Positions 27,553 to 37,057 of a stretch of DNA of 64,000 nucleotides are shown piece after piece. This stretch comes from Campylobacter concisus. GTDB lineage: Bacteria > Campylobacterota > Campylobacteria > Campylobacterales > Campylobacteraceae. Position 1 is the stretch's first letter. Each line of letters begins with the position of its first letter. The notes under the pieces were generated by a model. The model searched no databases, was not told where the DNA came from, and worked only from the letters and a program-made list of their open reading frames with translations. Where the stretch lies: contig NZ_PIRZ01000001.1 of assembly GCF_003048575.1 (NCBI RefSeq), forward strand, positions 310,001 to 374,000, in the 5' to 3' direction. Made by a program: the position numbers and the translations under genes.

Positions 27553-28413
27553 TTACGCTCTTTTGTGGCTAGCTATCTTGGCTTGGGCTGCAAGGATTGT
27601 ATTATTTAAAAGCATCGCAATCGTCATCGGACCCACGCCTCCTGGAACTGGTGTGATGTATGAGCATTTTGGCGCAACCTCATCAAAATCCACATCGCCT
27701 ACAAGCCTGCCATCATCAAGTCTATTTATGCCCACATCAACGACAACCGCACCATCTTTTACCATATCAGCCTTTAAGAAAAATGGCCTGCCAATGGCAG
27801 CGACGATGAGGTCAGCGTTTTTGCAAATTTCTTTTAAATTTTTAGTCTTGCTATGAGTGATCGTAACTGTTGCTGAAGCGTTTAAAAGCAAATTTGCCAT
27901 AGGCTTGCCAACGATATTACTTCTACCTATAACAACCGCGTTTAGTCCAGCCACATCAATGCCATACTCTTTTAAAATTTCCATTACGCCAAGCGGTGTG
28001 CAAGGTACAAAGCCATCAAGGCCACTGACAAGTTTGCCAACATTTACAGCGTGAAAGCCATCTACGTCTTTTGCTGGATCGATCGTTGCCAAAACGGTGT
28101 TCGTATCTATATGTTTTGGAAGTGGCAACTGCACTAAAATTCCATGGATACTATCGTCTAAATTTAGCACATTTATAAGTGCTAGAAGCTCTGCTTGAGT
28201 TGTATTTTCGCTTAGACGGTGAGCTACGCTTTTTATGCCGTATTCGTTGCAGGCTTTTTCTTTGGCTCTAACGTATGTTTGAGATGCCTTATCTTCGCCG
28301 ACCAAGACGACGGCTAAGGTTGGCTCGACACCAAATTTCTTTAGCTCATCAGCCCTTACTTTTACGCTTTCTTTGACTTTTAAAGATACGGCTTTGCCGT
28401 CTAAAATTTTCAT
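27553..28413 (-). CDS. folD: Bifunctional methylene-THF dehydrogenase/cyclohydrolase FolD
   Basis: FolD oxidises 5,10-methylene-THF to methenyl-THF with NADP and hydrolyses it to 10-formyl-THF. Signatures are [17 protein letters not shown] with the catalytic Lys, [13 protein letters not shown], and the Rossmann motif [32 protein letters not shown] closes the active site. The length of 286 residues fits. It is two bases from lepB and is transcribed ahead of it. Confidence 0.97.
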   Translation of the reverse strand: MKILDGKAVSLKVKESVKVRADELKKFGVEPTLAVVLVGEDKASQTYVRAKEKACNEYGIKSVAHRLSENTTQAELLALINVLNLDDSIHGILVQLPLPKHIDTNTVLATIDPAKDVDGFHAVNVGKLVSGLDGFVPCTPLGVMEILKEYGIDVAGLNAVVIGRSNIVGKPMANLLLNASATVTITHSKTKNLKEICKNADLIVAAIGRPFFLKADMVKDGAVVVDVGINRLDDGRLVGDVDFDEVAPKCSYITPVPGGVGPMTIAMLLNNTILAAQAKIASHKRA

Positions 28414-28496
28414 ATTGGATCCTTATTTAAAAGCTTTTTTAATCACAAGGGTGGTATCATACCTAAAATTAAATTAAAATTTTTAAAGAGAGGTTT

Positions 28497-29102
28497 ATGC
28501 AGTCTGTTTTTTTGTTTTTGCTTTTTTGTGTGGCGATTTTTGGTGCTGATTTTATCACAAAGACCGAATATGCCAAAATGCTCTACCTAAATCCACGTGG
28601 CATAGGATGCGATAAATGTCACGGCACAAAGGGCGAGGGCAGTCTAATCTCCAAATACAAACACTTTGACAAAAAGGCAAACAAAACGGTTGACGATGAG
28701 CTTAGAGCGCCAAAGATAAATGATATAGATTTTGAAAGCTTTAAAGCTGCTCTAACTAAGCCAAAAGGTGTCATGCCAAGCTACTTTTTGACAGACGAGG
28801 AGACTACGATTCTTTATGAGTACATTACAAATAAGATAAATACTCCTTCAAAAGCAGTAAAAGCGCAAAATTTAAGCAAGCCAGTTTCCACCGATACGAC
28901 GCAAAAACAGCTAGAGCAATCTTCCAAAGCCGCCCCTGCTACAAAACCAGCAGAGTTAGCTAAAACTGCCCCAGTAAAACCATCTGAGTCAGCAAAAACC
29001 GTCACTACACAAGCACCAAAGTCACCAGCAAAGCCAGCAATAAATCAAAAAGATAATCAAAAGACAAATTTAAAAACACAAAATCAAAAGGATAAAAAAT
29101 GA
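28497..29102 (+). CDS. Monoheme c-type cytochrome with a Lys/Pro/Ala-rich tail
   Basis: A secreted 201-residue protein with a signal peptide (about residues 1-17). It has a single heme motif, [14 protein letters not shown] (Cys38 and Cys41), and a probable axial Met in [13 protein letters not shown], so residues 20-117 form a small cytochrome c domain. The last 80 residues are low-complexity, rich in Lys, Ala, Pro, Thr and Gln, and probably disordered. It overlaps hemL by four bases. Its electron-transfer partner is not evident. The link with hemL makes sense, as heme is needed for the product. Confidence 0.85.
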   Translation: MQSVFLFLLFCVAIFGADFITKTEYAKMLYLNPRGIGCDKCHGTKGEGSLISKYKHFDKKANKTVDDELRAPKINDIDFESFKAALTKPKGVMPSYFLTDEETTILYEYITNKINTPSKAVKAQNLSKPVSTDTTQKQLEQSSKAAPATKPAELAKTAPVKPSESAKTVTTQAPKSPAKPAINQKDNQKTNLKTQNQKDKK

Positions 29103-30382
29103 CAAATAAAGAGGCATTTAGCGAAGCTAAAAAATATATCCCAGGTGGCGTAAATTCACCAGTTCGTGCATTTGGTAGCGTTGGTGGCGAGCCTGTGATG
29201 ATAGATCACGCAAAGGGCGCTTATCTATACGATGTCGAGGGTAAAAAATACCTTGACTTCATCCAAAGCTGGGGACCGCTCATATTTGGCCACTGTGACA
29301 AAGATATCGAAGAAGCTATCATCTCTGCTGTAAAACAAGGCGTATCTTACGGCGCTCCCTCTCCAAAAGAGACAGCTCTAGCAAAGCTAATATGTGATGA
29401 GTTTAAACAAATAGATAAAATTCGCTTCGTAAGCTCTGGCACAGAGGCTACCATGAGCGCTATTAGAGTGGCTAGAGGATATGCCAAAAAAGATGGTCTA
29501 ATAAAATTTGAAGGCTGCTACCACGGACACAGCGACGCACTTCTTATCAAAGCAGGAAGCGGTGCAACGACATACGGCAACGCTTCAAGCAGCGGCGTAC
29601 CACAAGATGTTGTGAAAAACACTTATCTAGCAGTTTATAACGATATAGAAAGCGTAAAAGCCATCTTTGAAAATAATAGAGATAAGATCGGCGTTGTCAT
29701 AATCGAGCCTATCGCTGGAAATATGGGGCTTGTGCCAGGCGATAAGAAATTTTTAGAAGAGCTTAGAGTAGTGTGCGATAAATTTGGTGCAGTACTCATC
29801 CTTGATGAGGTTATGAGTGGCTTTAGAGCTTCTCGCCTTGGCTCATATCCATTTCACGAGGTGGGCGCTGATCTCATTACATTTGGCAAGGTTATAGGCG
29901 GAGGTATGAACGTCGCTGCATTTGGTGGTAAGGCCGAGATAATGGACTGTTTAAGCCCAGAGGGCGCTGTATATCAAGCAGGTACGTTAAGTGGCAACCC
30001 AGTGGCGATGAGTGCTGGTATAGCGGCGATTTCAAAGATAAATAGCGATCCAAATTTATATGCTAGACTTGAAAAACTAGCTAAAAAACTAATGGACGGC
30101 TTCAAAGAGGCAGCAAAAAGCGCTGGCATCGCTATACAAACCGATGTTCGTGGCTCGATGTTTGGCTACTTTTTTACAGATCATGTCGTGAAAAACTACG
30201 ACGATGCGTTAAAGAGCGATACAAAGCTATTTGCTAAATTTCACCAAGCGATGCTTAAGCGTGGAATTTATCTAGCGCCAAGTCAGTTTGAGACTGGATT
30301 TGTCTGCGATGCGATGAGTGAAGCCGATATCGATCTAGCGGTAAGCGCAGCTAAAGAGGCTTTTTTGGAGATAAAAGCCTAA
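29099..30382 (+). CDS. hemL: Glutamate-1-semialdehyde 2,1-aminomutase
   Basis: PLP enzyme converting glutamate-1-semialdehyde to 5-aminolevulinate, the start of the C5 heme pathway. The N-terminal [16 protein letters not shown] is diagnostic. The PLP region includes [15 protein letters not shown] and [16 protein letters not shown], and the Schiff-base lysine is in [17 protein letters not shown]. The length of 427 residues is standard. It overlaps the cytochrome gene upstream and shares one base with the AtpZ-like gene downstream. Confidence 0.97.
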   Translation: MTNKEAFSEAKKYIPGGVNSPVRAFGSVGGEPVMIDHAKGAYLYDVEGKKYLDFIQSWGPLIFGHCDKDIEEAIISAVKQGVSYGAPSPKETALAKLICDEFKQIDKIRFVSSGTEATMSAIRVARGYAKKDGLIKFEGCYHGHSDALLIKAGSGATTYGNASSSGVPQDVVKNTYLAVYNDIESVKAIFENNRDKIGVVIIEPIAGNMGLVPGDKKFLEELRVVCDKFGAVLILDEVMSGFRASRLGSYPFHEVGADLITFGKVIGGGMNVAAFGGKAEIMDCLSPEGAVYQAGTLSGNPVAMSAGIAAISKINSDPNLYARLEKLAKKLMDGFKEAAKSAGIAIQTDVRGSMFGYFFTDHVVKNYDDALKSDTKLFAKFHQAMLKRGIYLAPSQFETGFVCDAMSEADIDLAVSAAKEAFLEIKA

Positions 30383-30660
30383 TGGCAAAATTTAAGATAA
30401 AAGATATCGTAGCAGGTGCTGAGCAACTAAGTCTTGGCGTTTCAATCGTAGTTGCGATCTTGCTTGGCACTGGGCTAGGGTATTTTGTAAAAAAGGCTAC
30501 AAATTTTACACCAGCTCTTTGGATAGGCTTTGCTATTGGCATTGCAGCTGCTATTTTAAATGTCTATAAAGCTTACAAAGCACAGATAAAAAGCCTAGAT
30601 GAGCTAAAAGATGAAAGCAGATACAAAGGCTACACAAAAGACGATGATGAGGACGATTAG
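30382..30660 (+). CDS. AtpZ/AtpI-like small membrane protein
   Basis: A 92-residue protein with two transmembrane helices (about residues 15-37 and 48-68) and a charged tail ending in DDDEDD. The glycine-rich first helix, LGVSIVVAILLGTGLGYFVKK, and the short loop with a Pro before the second helix are typical of AtpZ, a helper for F1Fo ATP synthase assembly or Mg uptake. It is not next to atp genes here, so the assignment rests on topology and residues only. Confidence 0.78.
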   Translation: MAKFKIKDIVAGAEQLSLGVSIVVAILLGTGLGYFVKKATNFTPALWIGFAIGIAAAILNVYKAYKAQIKSLDELKDESRYKGYTKDDDEDD

Positions 30661-31171
30661 TAGGCTTTTGATTTGCTATTTTGCGCTTTGGCTAGCTCTT
30701 AGCGCGGTTGGCAAATTTATATCAAATCAATTTTTTATAAGCTCGCAAATTTCATTTTTTACCTCGCTCATTATCTTAACGGCTAGTTTTTTTGCCTATA
30801 AAAACCGCATAAACTCAAGGCTAGAAAATGCAAGAGATGAAATTTTAGCCACAATAAAAGAAGAGGACGAGGATGAGGAGGATGAAATTTCTCCTCAAGA
30901 AGAGATAAAAGAATTTAACCTAAAAGATGAGAAAGCAAGGCTAAAAAAGCAGAAATTTTCATTTAAGGATAAGAGCTATGTGGCAGCATTTATGCCTTAC
31001 CGCTTGGTTGCTTACGCAGCATTATTCTTTGGATTTTTATTTTTAAGAAATGAAAATTTACTAAACGTGTCTGGCTTTTTAGTTGGGCTTGCTCCCATGC
31101 CCATTGGAGCGTTTATTTTTGGCATAATACAAAATAAACATAGTTTAACAAGGAATGCAGATGGCAAGTAG
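30644..31171 (+). CDS. Membrane protein of unknown function
   Basis: About 175 residues with four hydrophobic segments and a highly acidic central loop (EEDEDEEDEISPQEEI). I do not recognise a family. The start is probably one of two adjacent ATGs at 30644 or 30647, inside the end of the AtpZ-like gene; an in-frame ATG at 30611 lies deeper in that gene. The acidic loop echoes the acidic tail of the AtpZ-like protein, suggesting related or interacting partners, which is only inference. It overlaps the start of the MFS gene. Confidence 0.65.
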   Translation: MMRTISRLLICYFALWLALSAVGKFISNQFFISSQISFFTSLIILTASFFAYKNRINSRLENARDEILATIKEEDEDEEDEISPQEEIKEFNLKDEKARLKKQKFSFKDKSYVAAFMPYRLVAYAALFFGFLFLRNENLLNVSGFLVGLAPMPIGAFIFGIIQNKHSLTRNADGK

Positions 31172-32405
31172 CTTTAGGATTATCCGCTCGATGGGACCGC
31201 TATTTTTGGGCATGAGTTTGCTTTTTATCGGAAATGGCCTAGTCATCGCATCTTGTAGTGCACTGCTTAAGCAAAATGGAGTGGGTGAGCTAGAGATTGG
31301 ATTAATCAATACAGGCTTTTTTGTGGGTGCGTTAATTAGCACTATTACAGCCCACAGAGTCATCTCAACTACTGGCCACATTAGAGCATTTGCCATCTTT
31401 TCAGCCATTTTTGCAGTCTCAGCTATGCTTCATGCGGTAAATCAAAATTTAGTATTTTGGGCGATATTGCGTGCATTTTTGGGATATTGCTACTACGCGC
31501 TTTTGATGGTTATAGAAAGCTGGCTAAATGCAAAAATTCCAAATAAAATAAGATCTCGCGTGATAGCCTTTTATGAAGGCGTTTTTTACACGAGTTTTGG
31601 ACTTGGCATTTTGATCTTAGCGCTTGATCTTAATACCTTTGAAATTTTCATCATAAGCGCAGCTTTTATCATGCTCTCAAGCATTCCATTAAATTTGATC
31701 CGTATAAATCAGCCTCAAATCCCAGAGCGTCAGCCCATAAACATCCCAAAAATTTTTGGTATCGTCCCGCTCGCTCTTGTTGGCGCGCTCATTGCGGGCT
31801 TAGCAATAAATGGCTTTTTTTCGATGGCAAGCCTTTTTGTCTTGCTTCAAGGATACGGCACAAAAGAGGCGTCATTTTTTATGACGGTTGCGATGATCGG
31901 TGGCTTTTTAGCTCAAGTTTTTATTGGTAGTTTCTCTGATAGATATGGCAGAAGGCCAGCTATTTTGCTTTGTAGCAGCGTAGCTTTAATAAGCGCGGTT
32001 TTGTTTTTGCTAAATGGCAAAAATTTAATGGTTGAATATCTACTTTCATTCTTTTTTGGGGCTGGAATTTTTTGCACCTATGGGCTTTCTCTGGCTAGAG
32101 CAAATGACGAGATCACAGACAAGACAAAGAGTGTGCAAGTCGCACGTGCTTTGTTGTTTAGCTACTCTTTGGCTTCGCTTTTCTCACCGCTTCTTATGAG
32201 CTATGCGATGAAAATTTTTGGAGCATTTGGCTTTATCTATGTTTATTTGGTGCTTTTTACTGGGCTTATTTTATTTGCACTAACGCAAAAGACAATACCA
32301 CAGCACATGAGAAAAGAGTATAACGACAGGCTCGTTGCAAGAACGGCTGGCATCGCTACTATTGAGCAAAATGGAAATTTTGCCGATAGAAAAAATAAAA
32401 AGTGA
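31161..32405 (+). CDS. Major facilitator superfamily transporter
   Basis: About 414 residues with twelve predicted helices. The MFS loop motif between helices 8 and 9 reads GSFSDRYGRRPAILL. It resembles YcaD/YbfB-type exporters of unknown substrate. Two in-frame ATGs are possible, at 31155 and 31161. AAGGA at 31149-31153 is better spaced for 31161, so I prefer that one. It comes directly before the FliK-like gene, an order I recall from C. jejuni (MFS, hypothetical, FlhB-like). Confidence 0.88.
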   Translation: MASSFRIIRSMGPLFLGMSLLFIGNGLVIASCSALLKQNGVGELEIGLINTGFFVGALISTITAHRVISTTGHIRAFAIFSAIFAVSAMLHAVNQNLVFWAILRAFLGYCYYALLMVIESWLNAKIPNKIRSRVIAFYEGVFYTSFGLGILILALDLNTFEIFIISAAFIMLSSIPLNLIRINQPQIPERQPINIPKIFGIVPLALVGALIAGLAINGFFSMASLFVLLQGYGTKEASFFMTVAMIGGFLAQVFIGSFSDRYGRRPAILLCSSVALISAVLFLLNGKNLMVEYLLSFFFGAGIFCTYGLSLARANDEITDKTKSVQVARALLFSYSLASLFSPLLMSYAMKIFGAFGFIYVYLVLFTGLILFALTQKTIPQHMRKEYNDRLVARTAGIATIEQNGNFADRKNKK

Positions 32406-32408
32406 AAA

Positions 32409-34058
32409 ATGGACATAGGAAATTCTTTGAATATATCAAATACTTCGGTTCAGACTGGACAAAATACTACTCAAAATGTGCCAGTTCGTAAAAATGAAGG
32501 CTCGCTTTTTAAAAATCAGCCAAGCGTACAAACGCCTAATGAGCAGAGTATTTCAGAGACACTTGATAATGTTGGGAAACTCGTTGCAAGAGTGCTTGAT
32601 GATCTAAAAAGCGCTTCAAGTCTTAGCAAGGCTGAACAAATTTTATCTCAGGCAAAAGATACAAAAATCGCTCCAAATTTAGCCAGCGAGCTATCGGACC
32701 TTGCAAAAAGCTTAGAGGCTGAAGCAGCGCAAAATGAAAGCCCTGAGATAAAGAGCCTTGCACTAAAGCTAAAAGAATTTCTAAAACCAATAGCCGATCT
32801 AAAGGCTGGCTCACTAAATGATCAGATCAAAAACTCAGGCGTAATGCTTGAAGCAAATTTAAAAGATGCACTTAGTCCAGAAAAGCTTCCAAGCTCGGTT
32901 CAGAAGCTACTAAGCGATATAAAAAATCTCTCAAGCGGGAATTTGCTAAATCAAATTTTAACCCTAAATGATGAAAAATTAGACAATCAAAACTCTTTTT
33001 CAAAACTTGCTTCTATACTTGAAAAAGCGAGTAGTGACGCAAAAAACATCCTTGATAACTCAAATATAAAAACCCTTTTAAAAGATGTTGATAAGCTTGA
33101 TAATGTGGTTAAATTTTTAGATAAAAATTTTTCAAAAGATCAAAATGGCGAGCTAGTAAAAAATCAAATAGGCAAAATACAAAATTTCATCTCAAATTTA
33201 AGTGAAAAAGTCGCAAGCCTGGCAAATGAAAAGCTAAATCAAAATTTTGGTTTTAGTCAAAATCACAAAGAGCTAAAAACTATCCTCGATAGCATAAAAA
33301 ACGATCTAAAAACGCTAAATAACATAGGCGATGAAGCAGGGCTTGTAAAAGCGTTTAATGAGATGAGCGATGTTTCAAAGGATGGCAGCTTGCAAGATAA
33401 GCTCCAAAGCGCGGCGAGACGTCTTTCTCATAGCCTAAGTCTTACTGATGCTAAGGCAAGTTTGGCTAAAAATGAGCTAAGTGAGAGCAAGGCACTTTTA
33501 AAACAACTAAATCTCGCCACAAACGATATAAATAACATTACGACTAAAAATAGTGGCGAAATTTCAAAGGTACTAAGCCAAGATATAAAAAGTACGCTTT
33601 TAAATATCAGTGAAAAGAGTCAAAACCCACAAAGCATAAATGCTGCAAATAAGATGATTTCACAGATCGAGATGCATCAAATGATATCAAGTCTTCAAGG
33701 CGGGATCCAAACTTATATGCCTTATATTTGGGACGGCGTTGAGGGTGGAAATATCGCATTTAAGCAAGGCAAAAAGGATAAATTTTACGCTCAGATCGAT
33801 CTAAATTTTAAGAAATTTGGACAGATAAATGTGATGGTTGGACTTATTGATAAAAGGTACATTGATCTTTCGGTAGCTACGCAAACAAATGAGTTTAAGG
33901 AGCTAATCCTCTCAAACTCTAGCGAATTAAAACAAGCAATATCAAAGCTTGGACTTATAGTTTCAAACTTTAATATAAAAACTTTGTCAAAAGTAAAGCT
34001 AAATGATAGATTTAAAAAATTTGGTGGCCTTGATGTGGGCTTTGATAAGAAAATTTAA
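32409..34058 (+). CDS. FliK-like flagellar hook-length control protein
   Basis: A 549-residue, mostly helical and hydrophilic protein rich in Asn, Lys, Ser and Leu. There is no signal peptide, as expected for a type III export substrate. The last 120 residues look like the compact FliK C-terminal domain: YAQIDLNFKKFGQINVMVGL then IDLSVATQTNEFKELIL and LKQAISKLGLIVSNFNI, matching the usual pattern of strands and a helix. FliK measures the hook and signals FlhB to switch substrates. The gene touches flhX at one base. A second FliK elsewhere is possible. Confidence 0.72.
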   Translation: MDIGNSLNISNTSVQTGQNTTQNVPVRKNEGSLFKNQPSVQTPNEQSISETLDNVGKLVARVLDDLKSASSLSKAEQILSQAKDTKIAPNLASELSDLAKSLEAEAAQNESPEIKSLALKLKEFLKPIADLKAGSLNDQIKNSGVMLEANLKDALSPEKLPSSVQKLLSDIKNLSSGNLLNQILTLNDEKLDNQNSFSKLASILEKASSDAKNILDNSNIKTLLKDVDKLDNVVKFLDKNFSKDQNGELVKNQIGKIQNFISNLSEKVASLANEKLNQNFGFSQNHKELKTILDSIKNDLKTLNNIGDEAGLVKAFNEMSDVSKDGSLQDKLQSAARRLSHSLSLTDAKASLAKNELSESKALLKQLNLATNDINNITTKNSGEISKVLSQDIKSTLLNISEKSQNPQSINAANKMISQIEMHQMISSLQGGIQTYMPYIWDGVEGGNIAFKQGKKDKFYAQIDLNFKKFGQINVMVGLIDKRYIDLSVATQTNEFKELILSNSSELKQAISKLGLIVSNFNIKTLSKVKLNDRFKKFGGLDVGFDKKI

Positions 34059-34318
34059 TGCAAGTAAATAAGAAAAAAGCAGTAGCTCTTGGCTACAACA
34101 GATCTAAAGACAATGCTCCAAGAGTGCTGGCTAGTGGCGCTGGAGAGATAGCAAATAGAATAATTGATCTTGCAAAAGAGCATGATATACCGATCAAAGA
34201 GGATCCTGATCTTATTGAAATTTTAAGCAAGGTTGAAGTTGATCAAGAAATTCCGCCAAATTTATATAAAGCTGTTGCTGAAATTTTTAGCTTTTTATAT
34301 AAGATCACAAAGAAATGA
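34058..34318 (+). CDS. flhX: FlhB C-terminal-domain homologue (FlhX)
   Basis: An 86-residue protein that matches only the cytoplasmic switch domain of FlhB/YscU. The conserved core is KKAVALGYNRSKDNAPRVLA, followed by HDIPIKEDPDLIEILSKVEV and IPPNLYKAVAEIFSFLYK. The autocleavage motif NPTH that precedes this region in FlhB is absent, so it starts where cleaved FlhB would restart. Such FlhX proteins can replace the C-terminal fragment of FlhB in Helicobacter. Its link to the FliK-like gene suggests a role in the substrate switch. Confidence 0.88.
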   Translation: MQVNKKKAVALGYNRSKDNAPRVLASGAGEIANRIIDLAKEHDIPIKEDPDLIEILSKVEVDQEIPPNLYKAVAEIFSFLYKITKK

Positions 34319-34430
34319 TCTATAAATTTGCTTAAAAATTAGCAAGGCATATAAAGAGTGGCTGGGATATTGACGATATACAAAAAAATGGCGTAAGCTA
34401 AATATTAAATTAAAATTTTAAAGGCTATTT

Positions 34431-35000
34431 GTGGCACAAAAATTAATATTAATAGGGGCGTCTACTGGCGGGCCTGGGCATTTAAAAAAGTTACTAAAAA
34501 ACGTAAAACTAAATGGAGCTATTATCGTGATAGCCCAGCACATGAATAAAATGTTTATAAACTCTTTTGCTATGCAAATCGGAAAAGAGTGTGGCTTGGA
34601 TGTTGAAATTTTAAATGAGAGGAAAATTTTAAAAGAAAATACCGTATATGTCTGTGAACAAAATGTAGTGGTATCACCAAATTTACCAATCAGTGCAAAG
34701 CCAAATACAGAAGAAAAGACTATATATACGCCAAATGTTGATGTGTTGTTTAAATCTGGAGTTGGAATTTGTAAGAGCGCAAATGTGTTAGCTATCTTAC
34801 TAACTGGCATCGGAGACGATGGTGCATCTGGGCTTGATAAGCTTTATAAGGCTGGAGCAAAATGTATAGCTGAAAATGAAGAGAGCGCGATAGTTTATGG
34901 TATGCCAAAACGTGCAAAAGAGCTAAATCAAAGCTTAAAATCATTAAATCTAACTATGATAAAAAAAGAGCTGGAGGATTTTTTAAATGCTATTAACTAA
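34431..35000 (+). CDS. cheB: Chemotaxis methylesterase CheB (no receiver domain)
   Basis: CheB removes methyl groups from chemoreceptors. The catalytic triad is visible: Ser in GASTGGPGHL, His in IAQHMNKMF and Asp in LLTGIGDDGASGL. At 189 residues it is only the effector domain. The usual N-terminal phosphoacceptor domain is missing, as in other Campylobacter, so activity cannot be controlled by CheA phosphotransfer in the standard way. The start is a GTG at 34431. It overlaps cheR by 14 bases. Confidence 0.94.
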   Translation: MAQKLILIGASTGGPGHLKKLLKNVKLNGAIIVIAQHMNKMFINSFAMQIGKECGLDVEILNERKILKENTVYVCEQNVVVSPNLPISAKPNTEEKTIYTPNVDVLFKSGVGICKSANVLAILLTGIGDDGASGLDKLYKAGAKCIAENEESAIVYGMPKRAKELNQSLKSLNLTMIKKELEDFLNAIN

Positions 35001-35811
35001 TGACGCAAAAGATACAAAAACAATGCAAACAAATACTTCACAAGATATGGATAGTTTTAATGAATTTATGAATGTTATCAAAACTCTTTGCGGAGTTGAT
35101 CTGGAGCCAAAAAGAGATATTACATTGCAGCGAATTACCATTTTTATTAGGGATCGCCAGATAAAAAGCTTTAAAGATCTTGTTTCAATGATAAGATATA
35201 ACTCAAGCTTGCGACAAGATATTTTAAATTTAGTAACTGTAAATGAGACTTATTTTTATAGAGAGTTACCTCAACTTAAAGATGTGATCTATTACGCAAA
35301 GGAGCTTGGAGGAGCTAGAATTTTATGTGCTCCTTGCTCTACTGGAGATGAGTCGTATTCGCTTGCAATGCTTGCTTATGAGATGGGATTTAAACAGCAT
35401 GAAATTTCAATCGTAGGTATAGATATAAACTCAGAAGCCATAGCAAGCTGTCAAAATGGTATTTTTAGTGAGAGGAGCTTGCATAGGTTAAGCGATTTTC
35501 AAAAAGAGAGATTTTTTACAAAAGTCGATGATAAATTTAAGATAAAAAAAGAAATTTTACCAAGGTGTGAGTTTAAAATTTTAAATGTTTTTGATGATGC
35601 TATTTTTAATCTAGGAAAATTTGATATCGTGCTTTCAAGAAATATGATGATCTATTTTGATGATGATTTTAGATTAAAATGCGTTGAGAGGCTTCATAAA
35701 TTGCTTAAGCCAGATGGTAGGCTTTACGCTGGGCACGCTGATCTTGTGCCTTACACTCCAGCTTATGAAAAGCGCTTTTCAAATGGAACTACCTACTATC
35801 TAAAAAAATAA
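34987..35811 (+). CDS. cheR: Chemotaxis protein methyltransferase CheR
   Basis: CheR methylates chemoreceptor glutamates using S-adenosylmethionine. The N-terminal helical domain is followed by NETYFYRELPQL, the SAM motif ILCAPCSTGDESYSLAML, then VGIDINSEAIASC and a late FDIVLSRNMMIYFDDD. The length of 274 residues is standard. The start overlaps cheB by 14 bases; an alternative ATG exists 13 codons in (MQTNTSQD). Adaptation genes are thus a dedicated two-gene unit, ending at a stem-loop. Confidence 0.95.
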   Translation: MLLTNDAKDTKTMQTNTSQDMDSFNEFMNVIKTLCGVDLEPKRDITLQRITIFIRDRQIKSFKDLVSMIRYNSSLRQDILNLVTVNETYFYRELPQLKDVIYYAKELGGARILCAPCSTGDESYSLAMLAYEMGFKQHEISIVGIDINSEAIASCQNGIFSERSLHRLSDFQKERFFTKVDDKFKIKKEILPRCEFKILNVFDDAIFNLGKFDIVLSRNMMIYFDDDFRLKCVERLHKLLKPDGRLYAGHADLVPYTPAYEKRFSNGTTYYLKK

Positions 35812-35820
35812 AAATTTGCC

Positions 35821-35846
35821 AAGTCGCCTTTTAATTTGGGCGACTT
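35821..35846. terminator. Stem-loop between cheR and the convergent MFS gene
   Basis: AAGTCGCC and GGCGACTT form an 8-bp GC-containing stem with a 10-base loop, flanked by AATTT-rich sequence on both sides. It can serve both genes. Confidence 0.75.
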
Positions 35847-35859
35847 AATTTAAAATCAA

Positions 35860-37056
35860 TCACCTTATTTTGTAGCTTTTTAATACGATGTGATAGTAAA
35901 AAGCCCCTACAAAAAAGAGGATTCCCATAAAACTTGCAATCATCTCAACGCTAAATCCAATATCATAAAGCAGACCAATGATAAATGAAATGAGAGCGCT
36001 AAAGCCAAGAAAAATCATATCGTTATATGCAATCACTCGGCCATAAAATTCTTTTTTGCAGTTTTGCTGAAGCATCGTATAGGTGTAGCTCCAAAGACTT
36101 GATGTGCAAAATCCAGCAAAGATAATGCCAATAAGCGATAGATAAAAATTCCAAAGCGATAAAGCCCAAATAATGATACCAAGGCCTTGACCGATATATA
36201 CGAAAATAAGCGTATTTTTATTTATAAATTTACTAAGTATGACTGGAGCAAACATAAGTGAAATGGATCTTGAGGTATTTAATAGCCCTATAATTAGCGA
36301 TGTCGAGAGTAAATTTGCATATTTGTAATCAGCCAAAAGTGCTATAAGCGCGTCATAAGCAGTAATGCCAACAAAGGCGTGCAAAAATATAAGATGCACG
36401 ATGAGCCTATTTTCTTTTAGATATTTAAGCCCATTTTTGAGCATTTTTAGAGGCTTTTCTATAAATTCTGGCTTTAGACCTTGTAAATTTAAAAAATATA
36501 AAAATCCAAAGCTAAGAATGTATAGTATGCCATCAAGCAAAAAGGCGCTTTTAATACCAAAAAAGTGTATATAAACTCCAGCAAGCCCCATGCCAGCGGT
36601 GTATGATACCGCCCAGATGATAGAGTGGATCTCGTTTGCGAGTTTGAGATTTTCTTTGCTTAAAATTTTTGGTAGCACGCTCATCTCTACTTGAAAATAC
36701 ATTCCGCCAGTGCCATTTCTAACAAAAATGATGAGTAAAAGTAGCCATAAAAAATCAAGTGAGTCTATAAAAAGAAGCATGAAAACGCTTATCGTCTCAA
36801 CTGTCATCATGATGACAAGCATTGGTTTTGGGCTAAATTTATCAACTAAAATTCCACTAAATGGAGCTATGACAACACCTGGGATAAATGCCATCGCCGC
36901 ACTTAATGTGATCGCCCAGACAGGAGCGTCAAGCTTGATAAGAAGGGTAAAAATACCTGTGTGCGAAAACCATACGCCAAAATAGCATATAAGCTGAATG
37001 ATGCTTAAGAGGCGAAAATTTTTCTCTTCTTTTAAAAGTTTAAGATATTCTTTCAA
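35860..37056 (-). CDS. MFS transporter (EntS-like MFS_3 class)
   Basis: 398 residues with about twelve transmembrane helices. The opening YLKLLKEEKNFRLLSIIQLI and the GILVDKFSPKPMLVIMM motif between helices 2 and 3 fit the MFS_3 group, which includes the enterobactin exporter EntS and macrolide-type exporters. The substrate is unknown and no siderophore synthesis genes are nearby. It is one base from the NlpE lipoprotein gene upstream, so the two are co-transcribed. Confidence 0.87.
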   Translation of the reverse strand: MKEYLKLLKEEKNFRLLSIIQLICYFGVWFSHTGIFTLLIKLDAPVWAITLSAAMAFIPGVVIAPFSGILVDKFSPKPMLVIMMTVETISVFMLLFIDSLDFLWLLLLIIFVRNGTGGMYFQVEMSVLPKILSKENLKLANEIHSIIWAVSYTAGMGLAGVYIHFFGIKSAFLLDGILYILSFGFLYFLNLQGLKPEFIEKPLKMLKNGLKYLKENRLIVHLIFLHAFVGITAYDALIALLADYKYANLLSTSLIIGLLNTSRSISLMFAPVILSKFINKNTLIFVYIGQGLGIIIWALSLWNFYLSLIGIIFAGFCTSSLWSYTYTMLQQNCKKEFYGRVIAYNDMIFLGFSALISFIIGLLYDIGFSVEMIASFMGILFFVGAFYYHIVLKSYKIR

Positions 37057-37057
37057 C

